A stretch of DNA of 64,000 nt, from the NCBI GenBank assembly GCA_903900155.1, contig CAIUMD010000060.1, forward strand, positions 19,699 to 83,698, written 5' to 3'. This document shows positions 8,935 through 18,700 of the stretch, in pieces. The first letter of the stretch is position 1; each line of letters opens with the position of its first letter. Below the pieces are notes generated by a model. It was given only the letters and a program-made list of their open reading frames with translations. It searched no databases and was not told the origin of the DNA. This DNA comes from an uncultured Caulobacterales bacterium. Lineage in GTDB: Bacteria; Pseudomonadota; Alphaproteobacteria; Caulobacterales; Caulobacteraceae. The translations under genes and the position numbers were made by a program.

Positions 8935-10989
8935 TCAAAGCGCCAATTGCAGCGCTTGCCCGTCGGCGGCCGGGACCGAGCAGCAGATCAGCGCCTCGTC
9001 GTCGGCGACCCGGGCTGTCGGCGGCTTCAGATACGAGACCGAGCCTTGAACGATCCTGGTCTTGCACGAGCCGCAGGTCCCGGCCCGGCAGCTGAATTCG
9101 GGCTGCAAGCCGCGCGCCTCGGCCAGGTCCAGCAACGTGCCTGAACCGGGTTCCCAGCGGGCCTCCTTGGACGATTCCAGGAAGAAGACGGGCTTGGCGG
9201 TGGTCGCCGGCGGCGGGCCGGCCGGGATCGGCGCGGCGCCGACCTCGGGCGTGCGCTGCATCGAGGCCGGGCCGAACGCCTCGGCATGGATGCGCTTGTC
9301 GGCGATGTTCAGGCCGCGCAGACCATCATAGACCGCCTGCATGAAGGTCGGCGGGCCGCACAGATAGAAGTCGTAGTCGTCGAACGGCAACTCGGCCCGC
9401 AGGGCGTCCATGTCCAGGCGGCCCAGCAACTCGTAGTCGTCGGGATCGGCACCCTGGGTGTCACTGAGGATCCGGGTCAGATGCATCGCCCCGCCGGTCG
9501 CCTCGACCAGAGCCGACAGCTCGGCGTCGAAGGCCCGCTCGGCCTTGGTCCGCGCGGCCTGGAAGATCCAGGTCCGCCGGATGCCGCGCTTGCGGAAGCC
9601 CTCGAACAGCAGATGGCGGACCATGGCGATCATCGGCGTGATGCCCACCCCGGCCGCCAGCAGTACGGCCGGCCTTTCCTCCAGGGCGTCGATCGTGAAG
9701 TCGCCGGCCGGGGCGCGGGCCTCGATCAGGTCGCCCTCACGAATGTGGTCGTGCAGATATTGCGAGACCACACCGTCGCGCTTGACGCTGATCCGGTAGA
9801 ACGGGTCCGAGGGCGCGACCGACAGGGTGTAGGTGCGGATTACGGGGCGCTCGGCGCCGGGCGGCTGCACGCGGATCGGCAGGTGCTGGCCGGCCAGGTG
9901 GGGAATGGCGACCGCGCCGTCGGCCGGCTCCAGCTCGAACGAGCGGATCGTCGCGCTTTCGTCCGTGATCTTCCGCACCCGGAACGGCCGCCACTGATTG
10001 GCCAGCTCGGCGGCCTTCAGGCGCGCGGCGGTCTCGTCCCAGTCGCCGGTGATCAGGGCGTTGGGCGAGGCGCCGTCCAGGCGAGTGCTCCAGCGGACGG
10101 GCAGGGCGGCGCGGCGGCGCACGAACCGCGTCGGCCGCAGGCGCCATAGGCGCTCGGCGCCCTGGAAGGCGGCGATCTCGGGCGAGTCCAGCACCACCTC
10201 GGCAGTGCCGGTCAGCTGCAGCAGGTCGCCGCTGGCGAAGTCGACAAAGACCAGGCCCGCCTTGCCGTTCAGCAGGATGTTGCCCAGCGTGTTGAAGAAC
10301 AGGTTGCCGGCGAAGTCGGGGATGGTCAGGACGCCGTCGTCGCTGATCCGCACGAAGCCAGGCTTGCCGCCCCGGTGCGAGACATCGACCTCGCGGCCGT
10401 TCTCCTCGCTATAGGAGGCGACGAAAAAGGCGTCGGCCGCGTCGATCACGCGGCGGGCCTCGGCGTCCAGAATGTCGAAGGCCTCGACCTCGCCGCCATA
10501 GGGCGCGGCCGGATCGCCGACCACGTCGAAGTCGCGCAGCTGGATATATTGCGGGCAGTTGCCGTAGCTTTGGCCGACCGTGACGTCGAAGCCGTGGGGC
10601 CGGCGGACCAGCGTCCCGTTCATGCGGTTGCGGCGGCGGGTGTGCAGCTCGATGCCCAGCAGGCCGACGGGATCGCCATCTTCCATGCCGGCATCGGCGG
10701 GATCGCTGGGCTGGCGCACGGCGGCGATGGCCAGGGTGTGGATGTCGGGTGCGCTGATGAAGCCCGGCTGGCCGGCGATAATCGTCGCCCAGGGCGCGCC
10801 GGCAGGATCGACGCCGCCCAGCACCAGGAACGGCAGCTGCGGGAAGAACTCGCGATGCTGGTCCAGCAGGAAGTCGCGCACGATCCTGCGGCCCAGCGTG
10901 TCCATGCGCGCCTCGACGCCGACGGCGCGCTGGATCTCTATTTCGCCGCGATGCCAGGGAGAGGGCTTTTCGACTTCAGTCGTGGTCAT
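8935..10989 (-). CDS. PNPOx-like / ferredoxin-NAD(P) reductase / 2Fe-2S ferredoxin fusion oxidoreductase
   Basis: A 684-residue three-part protein. Residues about 30-320 resemble the pyridoxamine-phosphate-oxidase-like FMN-binding barrel. Residues about 330-560 form a ferredoxin-reductase module with the FAD motif RTYTLSVAP, the nucleotide loop AAGVGITPMIAMV and the CGPP motif. Residues about 600-684 form a plant-type 2Fe-2S domain with C634, C639, C642 and a fourth cysteine near 669-670. Electrons should pass from NAD(P)H through FAD to the iron-sulphur centre. The substrate of the N-terminal domain is unknown. It is 27 bases downstream of a glutathione S-transferase gene and probably shares its promoter. 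A role in detoxification of electrophiles is inferred. Confidence 0.85.
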   Translation of the reverse strand: MTTTEVEKPSPWHRGEIEIQRAVGVEARMDTLGRRIVRDFLLDQHREFFPQLPFLVLGGVDPAGAPWATIIAGQPGFISAPDIHTLAIAAVRQPSDPADAGMEDGDPVGLLGIELHTRRRNRMNGTLVRRPHGFDVTVGQSYGNCPQYIQLRDFDVVGDPAAPYGGEVEAFDILDAEARRVIDAADAFFVASYSEENGREVDVSHRGGKPGFVRISDDGVLTIPDFAGNLFFNTLGNILLNGKAGLVFVDFASGDLLQLTGTAEVVLDSPEIAAFQGAERLWRLRPTRFVRRRAALPVRWSTRLDGASPNALITGDWDETAARLKAAELANQWRPFRVRKITDESATIRSFELEPADGAVAIPHLAGQHLPIRVQPPGAERPVIRTYTLSVAPSDPFYRISVKRDGVVSQYLHDHIREGDLIEARAPAGDFTIDALEERPAVLLAAGVGITPMIAMVRHLLFEGFRKRGIRRTWIFQAARTKAERAFDAELSALVEATGGAMHLTRILSDTQGADPDDYELLGRLDMDALRAELPFDDYDFYLCGPPTFMQAVYDGLRGLNIADKRIHAEAFGPASMQRTPEVGAAPIPAGPPPATTAKPVFFLESSKEARWEPGSGTLLDLAEARGLQPEFSCRAGTCGSCKTRIVQGSVSYLKPPTARVADDEALICCSVPAADGQALQLAL

Positions 10990-11016
10990 GGCGCTCTCCC
11001 TGGCGGTTGGGCCCCG

Positions 11017-11628
11017 TTACGCGGCCAGGCCGACGGGCGTGCGGGCGAAGGGGACGAAGCCCGGCAGGGCCTCGATGCGGGCCAGCCACTGGCGTACGGC
11101 GGGATAAGGCTCGAGGTCGACATTCCCCTCCGGCGCGCGGGCCGTGTAGCTGTAGAGGGCCACCTCGGCGAGGGTCGGACGATCGGCGACCAGCCAGTCG
11201 CGCTGGCTCAGCAGGCCTTCCAGGGTCTTGAGCAGGGCGTGGCCGCGGTCGATGACCTCTTCGGGATCGCGCTTGGCGCCGAACACGGTGACCAGGCGGG
11301 CGGCGGCCGAGCCGTAGGCCAGTTCGCCGGCGGCGACCGACAGCCAGCGCTGCACCTGGGCGGCCTGGATCACGTCTTCCGGCAGCCAGTCGGTCTTGCC
11401 GTACTTCTTGGCCAGATAGACCAGGATGCTGTTGGAGTCGGCGATGACGATGTCGCCGTCTTCCAGCACCGGCACCTGGCCGAACGGGTTCAGCTTCAGG
11501 AACTCGGGCTTCTTGTGGGCGCCGCCGGCCAGGTCGACCTCGATCAGTTCGGCCTCGACGCCGATCAGCGACAGGAACAGCTGGGCGCGGTGGGCGTGGC
11601 CCGAGAGCGGGAAGTAGTGCAGACGCAT
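11017..11628 (-). CDS. Glutathione S-transferase family protein
   Basis: A 203-residue cytosolic GST. The N-terminal thioredoxin-like domain (residues 1-80) begins [20 protein letters not shown] and has the cis-proline motif QVPVLEDG and the glutathione-gamma-Glu motif [11 protein letters not shown]. The C-terminal helical domain (about 90-200) contains the family's late aspartate-equivalent region [15 protein letters not shown] serine near residue 9 is the likely catalytic residue. First gene of an apparent operon with the oxidoreductase downstream, with the LysR gene 12279-13175 as a possible regulator. The substrate cannot be named. Confidence 0.9.
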   Translation of the reverse strand: MRLHYFPLSGHAHRAQLFLSLIGVEAELIEVDLAGGAHKKPEFLKLNPFGQVPVLEDGDIVIADSNSILVYLAKKYGKTDWLPEDVIQAAQVQRWLSVAAGELAYGSAAARLVTVFGAKRDPEEVIDRGHALLKTLEGLLSQRDWLVADRPTLAEVALYSYTARAPEGNVDLEPYPAVRQWLARIEALPGFVPFARTPVGLAA

Positions 11629-11874
11629 CGTCGTGTCCTTCTGGAGCGGGGCGGCTGGACACGGCGTCCATCCGATGTCCCGAAAACTAGACGCTGCTCG
11701 GCCACGCTGAAGCCGCGACGGGGTAAAGGCACTATTCCGCGCGATGAAATGGTCTGCGGTCTGATGGGCTTGTGTTTCGTTCAGCGGAACAATTCATTCC
11801 GCCGGATCCGCGTTCTTCCGATCCGGCGCGGGGCTCATATCCGCTGTCATCGGCCATCCCCGCCGGAGAGGATC

Positions 11875-12162
11875 ATGACCCCCGCAGACTTGAACCCGAA
11901 GCTGGCCGTGCAGGTCCGGCTAGCCCTGTTCCCGACCGAATCCGCCGTGGCGCAGGAGGCAGCGCAAGCCGGCCTGACCGGCGCCGAGATCGACGCCGCG
12001 CGCGAGGGCCGCAGCTTCGACATCCAGGCCCAGGCGGCGATCGTCCTGGCCCTGGCGCTGCGAGCTGGTGTCGTCACCGACGCCGCGCGCAGCCGGGCCG
12101 AGCGTGTCGGCCTGTGCGCCGGCCAGATCCGGGCGTTGCTGACCCTGGCGCGGGAGGACTAA
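11875..12162 (+). CDS. Small protein resembling the C-terminal half of CMD/AhpD-like proteins, without the CxxC
   Basis: A 95-residue protein starting at an ATG behind GGAGAGG. The pattern GLTGAEIDAAREG...AAIVLALALRAGVVTDA resembles the C-terminal helices of the carboxymuconolactone decarboxylase/AhpD fold, but the catalytic CxxC motif is absent and no conserved catalytic residue is apparent. It may be a divergent relic or an unrelated helical protein. It sits alone between the GST operon and the LysR gene and is followed after four bases by a 36-codon frame. Function unknown. Confidence 0.5.
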   Translation: MTPADLNPKLAVQVRLALFPTESAVAQEAAQAGLTGAEIDAAREGRSFDIQAQAAIVLALALRAGVVTDAARSRAERVGLCAGQIRALLTLARED

Positions 12163-12166
12163 GGCG

Positions 12167-12277
12167 ATGCCCCGCTTCCGTTTCCGCAAGACGGCCAAGG
12201 CCTTCCTGCACGACGTCTTCGTCAAGCTGGCTGAAGGGCAGACCGTCGACGCGATCTCGTGGATGGGCCTGTTATAG
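12167..12277 (+). CDS. Possible 36-residue basic protein
   Basis: An ATG four bases after the preceding stop, with GGAGG inside the upstream gene, opens a 36-codon frame beginning MPRFRFRKTAKAFL. It is basic at the N-terminus and ends one base before the end of the convergent LysR gene. There is no recognisable family. It could be the tail of a decayed gene rather than a real small protein. Confidence 0.3.
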   Translation: MPRFRFRKTAKAFLHDVFVKLAEGQTVDAISWMGLL

Positions 12278-12278
12278 C

Positions 12279-13175
12279 CTAGTTGAGCAGGCGGTCGGCC
12301 CGCAAGCGCTCGCCGGCGAAGTCGATGAAGGTGCGCACCTTGGCCGGCGCCTGCCGCCCCTCCGGGTGGACCAGGTGGATCGGCAGCGATGCCTCCTCAT
12401 AGGCCGACAGCACCGTCTGCAATTCGCCCGACTCCAGCGAAGGGGCGACCTGGTACGACAGCACCCGTGTCAGGCCGAAGCCGGCGATCGCCGCCTGCAG
12501 GGCCGCGTCGTTGGTGTTGCAGAACAGGCGCGGATAGACGTGGACGATGGTCTTGTCGTTCTGGCCGAAGCGCCATTCCGACGACGCCCAGGCGCTGGTC
12601 GTGGCGATGACCGCGTGGTTGGCCAGGTCCGCCGGCGTCGCCGGTGCGCCGTTCTTCTCGAAATAGCCGGGCGAGCCGCAGATCACCCGCCGCACCGCGC
12701 CGACCCGCAAGGCGCTGAAGCCGGAATTGGACAGGTTGCCGATCCGCACCGCCAGGTCGACGCCCTCGTCGACGATATTGACCATGCGATCCACGAACAG
12801 GGTCCGGACGCTGACCTGCGGGTGCTGCGCCAGATAGTCCATGATGATCGGCAGGATGTAGCGGTGGCCGAAGATCACCGGGGCGGTGATGGTCAGCACG
12901 CCGCTGGGTTTGGCATAGCTGCCGGCGGCGCTGGCCTCGGCCTCGGCCAGGTCGGCCAGGATCCGCGTGCAGTCCTCGAAGAACCGCGCCCCGGCGTCGG
13001 TCAGGGTGACCGAGCGCGTGGTGCGGGTCAGCAGGCGCGCGCCGATCGTCTCCTCCAGCGCGGCCACCGCGCGGGTGACGGCCGGCGGGCTCATGTGCAG
13101 GTGACGCGCGGCCTCGGCGAAACCCTTGGTCTCGGCCACCTTCACGAACACTCTCATCGCCTGCCAGCGATCCAT
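12279..13175 (-). CDS. LysR-family transcriptional regulator
   Basis: A 298-residue regulator. The winged helix-turn-helix (residues 1-60) reads FVKVAETKGFAEAARHLHMS and is followed by the linker helix RTTRSVTLTDAG. The C-terminal substrate-binding-like co-inducer domain spans about 90-290. It belongs to the large subgroup of single-gene LysR proteins near redox or detoxification genes. No divergently transcribed target is adjacent upstream; the GST/oxidoreductase operon lies downstream on the same strand. The target is therefore uncertain. Confidence 0.92.
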   Translation of the reverse strand: MDRWQAMRVFVKVAETKGFAEAARHLHMSPPAVTRAVAALEETIGARLLTRTTRSVTLTDAGARFFEDCTRILADLAEAEASAAGSYAKPSGVLTITAPVIFGHRYILPIIMDYLAQHPQVSVRTLFVDRMVNIVDEGVDLAVRIGNLSNSGFSALRVGAVRRVICGSPGYFEKNGAPATPADLANHAVIATTSAWASSEWRFGQNDKTIVHVYPRLFCNTNDAALQAAIAGFGLTRVLSYQVAPSLESGELQTVLSAYEEASLPIHLVHPEGRQAPAKVRTFIDFAGERLRADRLLN

Positions 13176-13222
13176 GACGCCCGCCTTTCCCTTGTCCTCG
13201 AGGTTATAGTCAGCGCCGCCGC

Positions 13223-13363
13223 TTAACGCCTAGTTGGGGCCGTCTCGCCGGCGGTTTTCACGGCTTGGGAGAAGACGTCCAGAGCGCGGGTGGCATAGAC
13301 GAGGCTGGCGCCGGCGCCGATCGCGACGGCCACGTGAAAGCCCGTGCTGACGTCCAGCAATCG
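13223..13363 (-). pseudogene. Possible 3' remnant of a membrane protein gene
   Basis: In the 230 bases between the LysR and FecR genes a 46-codon frame opens directly after a TAG and ends at TAA 13223-13225. It contains a hydrophobic, coding-like segment (FHVAVAIGAGASLVYA) followed by a polar tail, as at the end of a transporter. There is no good start codon except TTG at 13358-13360. It may be a leftover of a deleted gene downstream of the FecR gene. Nothing else is visible in the interval. Confidence 0.25.
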
Positions 13364-13406
13364 CTAGGACCTGCGCGCAGGCCTTCGCGCGGCGGCTTTC
13401 TGCTGG

Positions 13407-14351
13407 CTAGCGGGCGCGGGGGGAGACGACCAGGACACCGTCGGCGCGCGGGCGCACGGTGACCGAAAGCGCGGTCGGCAGGTTGGCGACGAAGGCGCGT
13501 GACTGGTCGGCGCGGAAGCTGGCGGTCACCCGCAGGTCGGCCGCGCCCGGGGCGGCGACCACCCGCACGGCCGAGAAGCGGCCGATGTCGCTGGCCACGT
13601 CCGTCAGGCGGGCCGAGACATAGCTCAGGCGGCCCTGGCGCCAGCCGGCGATCGCGGTCGGATCGGCCAGCTTGGCCGGCCGCGCGCCGGCCGCGTCCAG
13701 GGTGACGCTGTCGCCCCTGGCCAGGACAGCGTCGAAGGCGGGGCCGCCCTCGTCGCGGTGCACGGCCACGCGGCCGCGCTCGACCGCCACGCCGATTTCG
13801 CCGCTGGGCGCGTGGCGCACCTCGAAGCGGGTGCCCAGCACGGTGACTTGCGTCTGGCCGGCCTCGACCTGGAACTTGCGGCCCGGGGCGTGGCGGATGT
13901 CGAACAGGGCCTCGCCGCGCTCGAGCACATAGTGGCGGCCGCCCATCAGGCCGGCCTTCCGCAGGCGCGTTTCGGGCGCCAGGGTCGCCACGCTGCCGTC
14001 GGCCAGGGTGGCGGTGCGCACCGCGCGGCCGCTCTCCAGAATCTCGGGCGGCCGGGCGGCCAGGGTCACGCCGATCGCCAGGCAGGCCGCCAGCGGCAGG
14101 CCGGCGGCGGCGGCCCAGCGCCAGGCCGGCGCTCGGGCCGGGCGTGTCTCGCGGGCCAAGGCGTCGACGCCGCTCAGGGCCAGCATCAGTTGCTCGGCCT
14201 GGTCATAGGCCTTAGCATGACGAGGATCGGCGGCCAGCCAGTCGCGCAGGTCGTCGGCGCGTTCGGGCGACAGGCGCTCGCCGAACACGGTCAGGGCCCA
14301 GTCTCGGGCCTTTCCCTCGATGTCGTCGTCAGGCGCGACGGTTGCGTTCAC
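13407..14351 (-). CDS. FecR-family anti-sigma factor / periplasmic signal transducer
   Basis: A 314-residue inner-membrane protein. The N-terminal cytoplasmic domain (about residues 10-75, with GKARDWALTVFGERLSPERA) should hold the sigma factor. A single membrane helix (about 95-115) precedes the periplasmic FecR domain containing LADGSVATLAPETRL and ERGEALFDIRH. It overlaps the sigma gene by 23 bases, so the two are coupled. In FecR systems an outer-membrane receptor signals through this protein. No receptor follows here; the nearest TonB receptor is divergent, at 15717. Confidence 0.92.
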   Translation of the reverse strand: MNATVAPDDDIEGKARDWALTVFGERLSPERADDLRDWLAADPRHAKAYDQAEQLMLALSGVDALARETRPARAPAWRWAAAAGLPLAACLAIGVTLAARPPEILESGRAVRTATLADGSVATLAPETRLRKAGLMGGRHYVLERGEALFDIRHAPGRKFQVEAGQTQVTVLGTRFEVRHAPSGEIGVAVERGRVAVHRDEGGPAFDAVLARGDSVTLDAAGARPAKLADPTAIAGWRQGRLSYVSARLTDVASDIGRFSAVRVVAAPGAADLRVTASFRADQSRAFVANLPTALSVTVRPRADGVLVVSPRAR

Positions 14352-14922
14352 GAGACAATCCTCGAAAATCTATCCGACCGCCCGTGATGGCGCGCTGGCA
14401 GGCGGCGACGGCTTCCCCGACCGTTTTCCGCACCAACGCCTCGGACACGCCGTTCTGGCGGGCGATCTCGGCAAAGCTTTGACCGGCCACCCGGTTGGCC
14501 GCCAGGAAGCGGCGGTGACGCGGAGGCAGGCCTTCGACGACGCGGGTCAGCACGCCCAGCTCCTGCTTGGCGATGATAGTCCGCTCGGCGTCAGGTTCGG
14601 CGTCCGCCTCCAGGGCCGGCGCGGAGGCCGACACCAGGCGGGAAGCCATCTTCTGACGTCGCAAGGCGTCGCGCGCGAGATTGATGGCCACGCGAAAGAC
14701 GAAGGCCCGGGGGCTTTCGTGCGACTGGTCCGCCGGCCGCTCGCCCAGCTTGACGAAGGCCTGCTGCGCCAGGTCCTCGGGCTCGGGCGGGCCGGGGCCG
14801 AACCGCGCTCGCAGAAAACGGCGCAGGTCGTCCCAGTCATCGCAATAGCTCTCGCGGAAGGCCGACTGGCCGCTCCACGTTCGCACGTCGTTGTCGGCGC
14901 TCGGCCGGTGCGGTTTCGCCAC
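14329..14922 (-). CDS. ECF RNA polymerase sigma factor, FecI type
   Basis: A 197-residue group IV sigma factor. Region 2 (about residues 25-95) contains PEDLAQQAFVKLGER and region 4 (about 125-180) contains the helix-turn-helix GQSFAEIARQNGVSEALVRK. It should recruit core polymerase to a small set of promoters when released from the overlapping FecR partner. The ATG follows a GGGAGGGG-like site. The 360-base upstream interval is AT-rich and must hold its promoter. Confidence 0.92.
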   Translation of the reverse strand: MAKPHRPSADNDVRTWSGQSAFRESYCDDWDDLRRFLRARFGPGPPEPEDLAQQAFVKLGERPADQSHESPRAFVFRVAINLARDALRRQKMASRLVSASAPALEADAEPDAERTIIAKQELGVLTRVVEGLPPRHRRFLAANRVAGQSFAEIARQNGVSEALVRKTVGEAVAACQRAITGGRIDFRGLSRERNRRA

Positions 14923-15286
14923 GGCCCCTCCCTATCGTTACGCGCCGTCTTATGCCGCCGACGATGCGGGTTCGCGGCCGCCGGTTCAATGCGCCAACAA
15001 AAAAATCGCCGTTCGAACATCTTTGTTGTGCGGATCAATCTGGCCCATTCGTTGAGTCAGGTTTGAGGGTGACTTTTGGCAAGTATTTGCCTTGAAAATC
15101 GCATGTGACCGGTAACTTTTTTCTTTCCGATTTAAATTCGGCATGTTTATGTCGAAACAAGTGACACCGGTGTCCAGCCGGGCAGGCGACAATTTCGCCG
15201 GATTAGGGAAGGGGAGGCGGGCCTTTTGCGAGCCCTGAGCCATATCGATCGCCTTGCGCGGATCGCCTCGGACGAGCGAGGCGCCC
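14923..15286. other. Divergent intergenic region between sigma factor and HU-like gene
   Basis: About 360 bases without a gene, unusually AT-rich for this genome (for example a TTTTTTCTTT run near 15117 and TTTAAATT near 15131). It must contain the promoters for both flanking transcription units. The near-palindrome CCGATTTAAATTCGG and the perfect palindrome at 15163-15174 (own entry) are the only structured elements I see. Confidence 0.6.
15163..15174. promoter_or_regulatory. 12-base perfect palindrome, candidate operator
   Basis: GACACCGGTGTC is a perfect dyad with a central CpG-type core, upstream of the HU-like gene and the TonB receptor. LacI-family operators of carbohydrate-use genes in proteobacteria commonly have this form. 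No LacI-family gene is present in the window, so the binding protein is unknown. Confidence 0.4.
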
Positions 15287-15589
15287 ATGCGCGTTGACGG
15301 CGGCTTCGTCCAACCCTTCATGGATTTCTCGCGCATGGACCGCGAGCTGAGCGACGTCATGGTCCAGGCGCTGCTGAACCGCATGCGCCAGGCGCTGCTG
15401 GACGGCCACAGCCTGGACGTCCCCAGCATCGGCGAACTGACCATCCACCAGACCCGCTCGCGGGCGCTCGTCAATCCGATCAGCGGCCAGACCCGTGAAC
15501 TGGGCGGCGAGCGCACCGTGCTGTTCCGCCCCGACCGCCAGCTGGTGAAGGAGCTGAACGCCAACCGGAAAGATCACGATGTCGGCTGA
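15287..15589 (+). CDS. HU/IHF-like DNA-binding protein, divergent
   Basis: A 100-residue protein starting at ATG 15287, with GAGG seven bases before it; an earlier in-frame ATG at 15254 lacks a good site. The C-terminal half follows the HU pattern: a strand pair (SLDVPSIGELTIHQT), then RALVNPISGQ in place of the NPxTG arm motif, then VLFRPDRQLVKELN in place of the closing FKPGKxLKxxVN. The N-terminal helices are less typical. It may bend DNA near the pectin receptor gene that starts 127 bases downstream. Confidence 0.65.
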   Translation: MRVDGGFVQPFMDFSRMDRELSDVMVQALLNRMRQALLDGHSLDVPSIGELTIHQTRSRALVNPISGQTRELGGERTVLFRPDRQLVKELNANRKDHDVG

Positions 15590-15716
15590 CGCCACGCACC
15601 GCAGGGCGTGAACGCCAGCTGACGGACCACGGCCGACTAGGGGCCATCAACAGGCGAAGGGACGGACAGAGAGATATCCGCCGCCCGGAGTCGACGTCAA
15701 TTGGGGAGGAAAACCA

Positions 15717-18700
15717 ATGACCATCCACCGCGACCAACACAAGAAGCGGGCCTTGCTGCTCGCCAGCATCTCTACCGCCGCCTTCGTCGCCGCCGCGCCG
15801 GGTTTCGCGGCCGCCCAGGAAGCCGCTCCGGCTAGCGCCCCCGGCGAGACGGTCAGCGAGGTGGTCGTCACCGGCTATCGCGCCGCCCTGCGGAGCGCCC
15901 TGAACCTGAAGAAGAACTCGGACGTGATGATGGACGCCATCAACGCCGAGGACATCGCCGACTTCCCCGATTCCAACCTGGCCGAGTCGCTGCAGCGCCT
16001 GCCGGGCATCTCGATCGACCGCGACAACGGCGAAGGCCGCACCATCAGCGTGCGCGGTCTGTCGGGCGACTTCAGCCGTGTACGAATCAACAACATGGAG
16101 GCGCTGTCGACCGGCGCGGCCAACGACGCCGGCTCCAGCCCCAACCGCTCGCGCGCTTTCGACTTCAACGCCTTCGCCTCGGAGCTGTTCAGCTCGGTGC
16201 GGGTGCGCAAGTCGTCCTCGGCCGAGGCCGATGAAGGCTCGCTGGGCGCGACCGTCGACCTGATCACCGGCCGTCCGTTCGACTACAAGAACAGCGCCGC
16301 GGCCTTCTCGGCCGAGGACTCGTACTATCAGAACGGCAAGAAGCACGCGCCGCGCATCACCGGCCTGTTCTCGGACCGCTTCTTCGACGGCAAGCTGGGC
16401 GTGCTGGTCTCGGCCGCCTGGGCCAAGCGCAATTCCGAGGACGACAACTACGCTCGCGGCACCGGCTCGTCGGACTATGTCTATCGCGGCTCGACCTGGA
16501 CCGGTGACGAGCTGCCCGGCCGCGCCGGCTTCGCCGCGCCGACCGGCACGGTGTTCAGCGCCCTGATCCCGACCACCCTTACGGGCGTGGCCCTGAACGC
16601 CTACAAGGCCGATCCGGCCAACTACTACAACCCGATGGCCAATCCGGACGCCTATGCGGCGATGACCGGTTCGGATCCGGTCGCCTATGCCAAGCTCTAT
16701 CCGGGCTGCGCCGCCGTGGCGGCGCAAGCCGTCGCTGGCCTGACCCCGACCACGCCGGGCTGCAACAACTCGCTGGTCCGCTTCCCGGCCCTGCCGTCGA
16801 TCTCCCAGCGCAATGTCGAGACCGAGCGCCTGGGCCTGACGGGCTCGTTCCAACTGCAGCTGGCCGAGCGCACCCGCCTGACCGTGGACGGCCTGTATTC
16901 GAAGTTCGAGAGCACCAGCACCAACTACCAGTTGGGTCCGGTCGGCCTGAACCGCAACAACACCAACGCCAGCTATCAGTACGGCGCCAACGTCCCGACG
17001 GCCACGGCGCGCGCGGGTTCGGCCTTCACCGACGCCCAGCGCCGCGCCCTCTATCCCGGCACCTGCACCTTCGCCGCCGAGACCGAGCTGTCGCCTGGTA
17101 CGGACTGCGGCCAGTCGCTGAACGGCAACAACCCGCTGCCGGGCTACACCTACAGCTATAACCCCAACAATCTGGACGCTTACGAATACTACACCAACCC
17201 AGCCTCGCCCGGTTACATGGGTCCGGCCGCCAGTCTGCCGTTCCGCGGCCAGCTGATCGGTCGCCCGGCGGTCAAGGTGCTGGACGCCGACGTCGTGGGC
17301 CAGAACGCCGAATATTTGAAGCTGGGAAATGTGGACTGGCGCTCGGGCGCCGACCGCGGCGCCTACACCACCGACTTCCGCCAGGTCTCGGCCACGGTCG
17401 ACCACGAGTTCAGCGACAAGCTGCGCGCCACGGCCACGCTGGGGACCTCGCGCTCGGAGAACGTCAACGTCGGCACCCTGGTCGAGTTCAACGCCCTGGA
17501 CGTCCAGGGCCCGTTCGTCTTCGACGAGCGCGGCGCGACGGGCATGCCCAAGTTCGACGCCGGCTTCAACGCCGCCGACCCCAAGAACTGGGGCGTCATC
17601 AAGGGCTTCTCGGGCATGCGCCACTATCGGCGCACGACGATCAACGACTACAAGGGCGGCAAGATCGACGTCACCTACGAGCTCGACGATCACTGGACGA
17701 TCAAGGCGGGCGTCACCAAGCGTGAGTTCAAGTTCTCGACCGACCAGTACGAGCGCAACAACGACCTGCTGAACCCGACCGAAAAGGAAGCCAAGGTCAC
17801 CGTGGCCTCGCTGGGTAAGGTGATCGAGTTCGGCAACGGACTCGACGTGCCGGCCGGTTCGACGACCAGCTTCTTCGCCCCGAATATGGAGGCCTTCAGC
17901 CAGGTCTTCGGCTTCGACTGCAATTGCATCAACAAGTTCGGCGACTTCACGATCACGCGGAAGCGCAACCGCACCGCCACCTTCGGCGTGACCGAGAAGA
18001 ACCTGTCGTACTACGCGCAGTTCAACTTCAGCTACGACGTCTGGGGCGGCCGTCGCCTGTTCGGTAACGTCGGCGTTCGTCAGGCGCAAACCGACGTCGC
18101 GGCCTTTGGCGAGACGACCGCCGGCCGCCGTATCGCCGGCGAGAACCACTACACCGACACCCTGCCGTCCGGGAACATCACTTGGGAGGCCTGGGACAAC
18201 CTCTACATCCGCGCCGCGGCCGCCAAGGTCATGGCCCGTCCGCTTCTGGGCAACCTGTCGCCGGCCATCACCGGGATCAGCATCCCGGGCGACGGCTCCA
18301 ACATCGGCGGTACCATCACGGTCGGCAACACCAAGCTGTCGCCGTTCCGCGGCGAGGCCTATGACGTCGCCGCCGAGTGGTACTTCAACAAGGGCGGTCT
18401 GATCAGCCTGGGCTACTTCCGCAAGGATATCTCCAGCTTCCCGCAAACCGTCTTCTACGAAGCGCCGCTGTCGCAGTTCCTGGACGCCGAAGCCATCGCG
18501 GCCCTGAAGTTGCAGTTCCCGGCCGAGACCGGCGCCGACGTTTTCCGCCGCGCCTATATCGACGCCAACAACACGGTTCTGGCCCGCCAGGTCCGCGACG
18601 CGCCCGGCGGCTACCTGCAGGGCTGGGAGTTCAACTTCCAGCAGGACCTGACCTTCCTGCCCTGGTACTTCAAGAACCTGGGCGTCCAGTTCAACATGAC

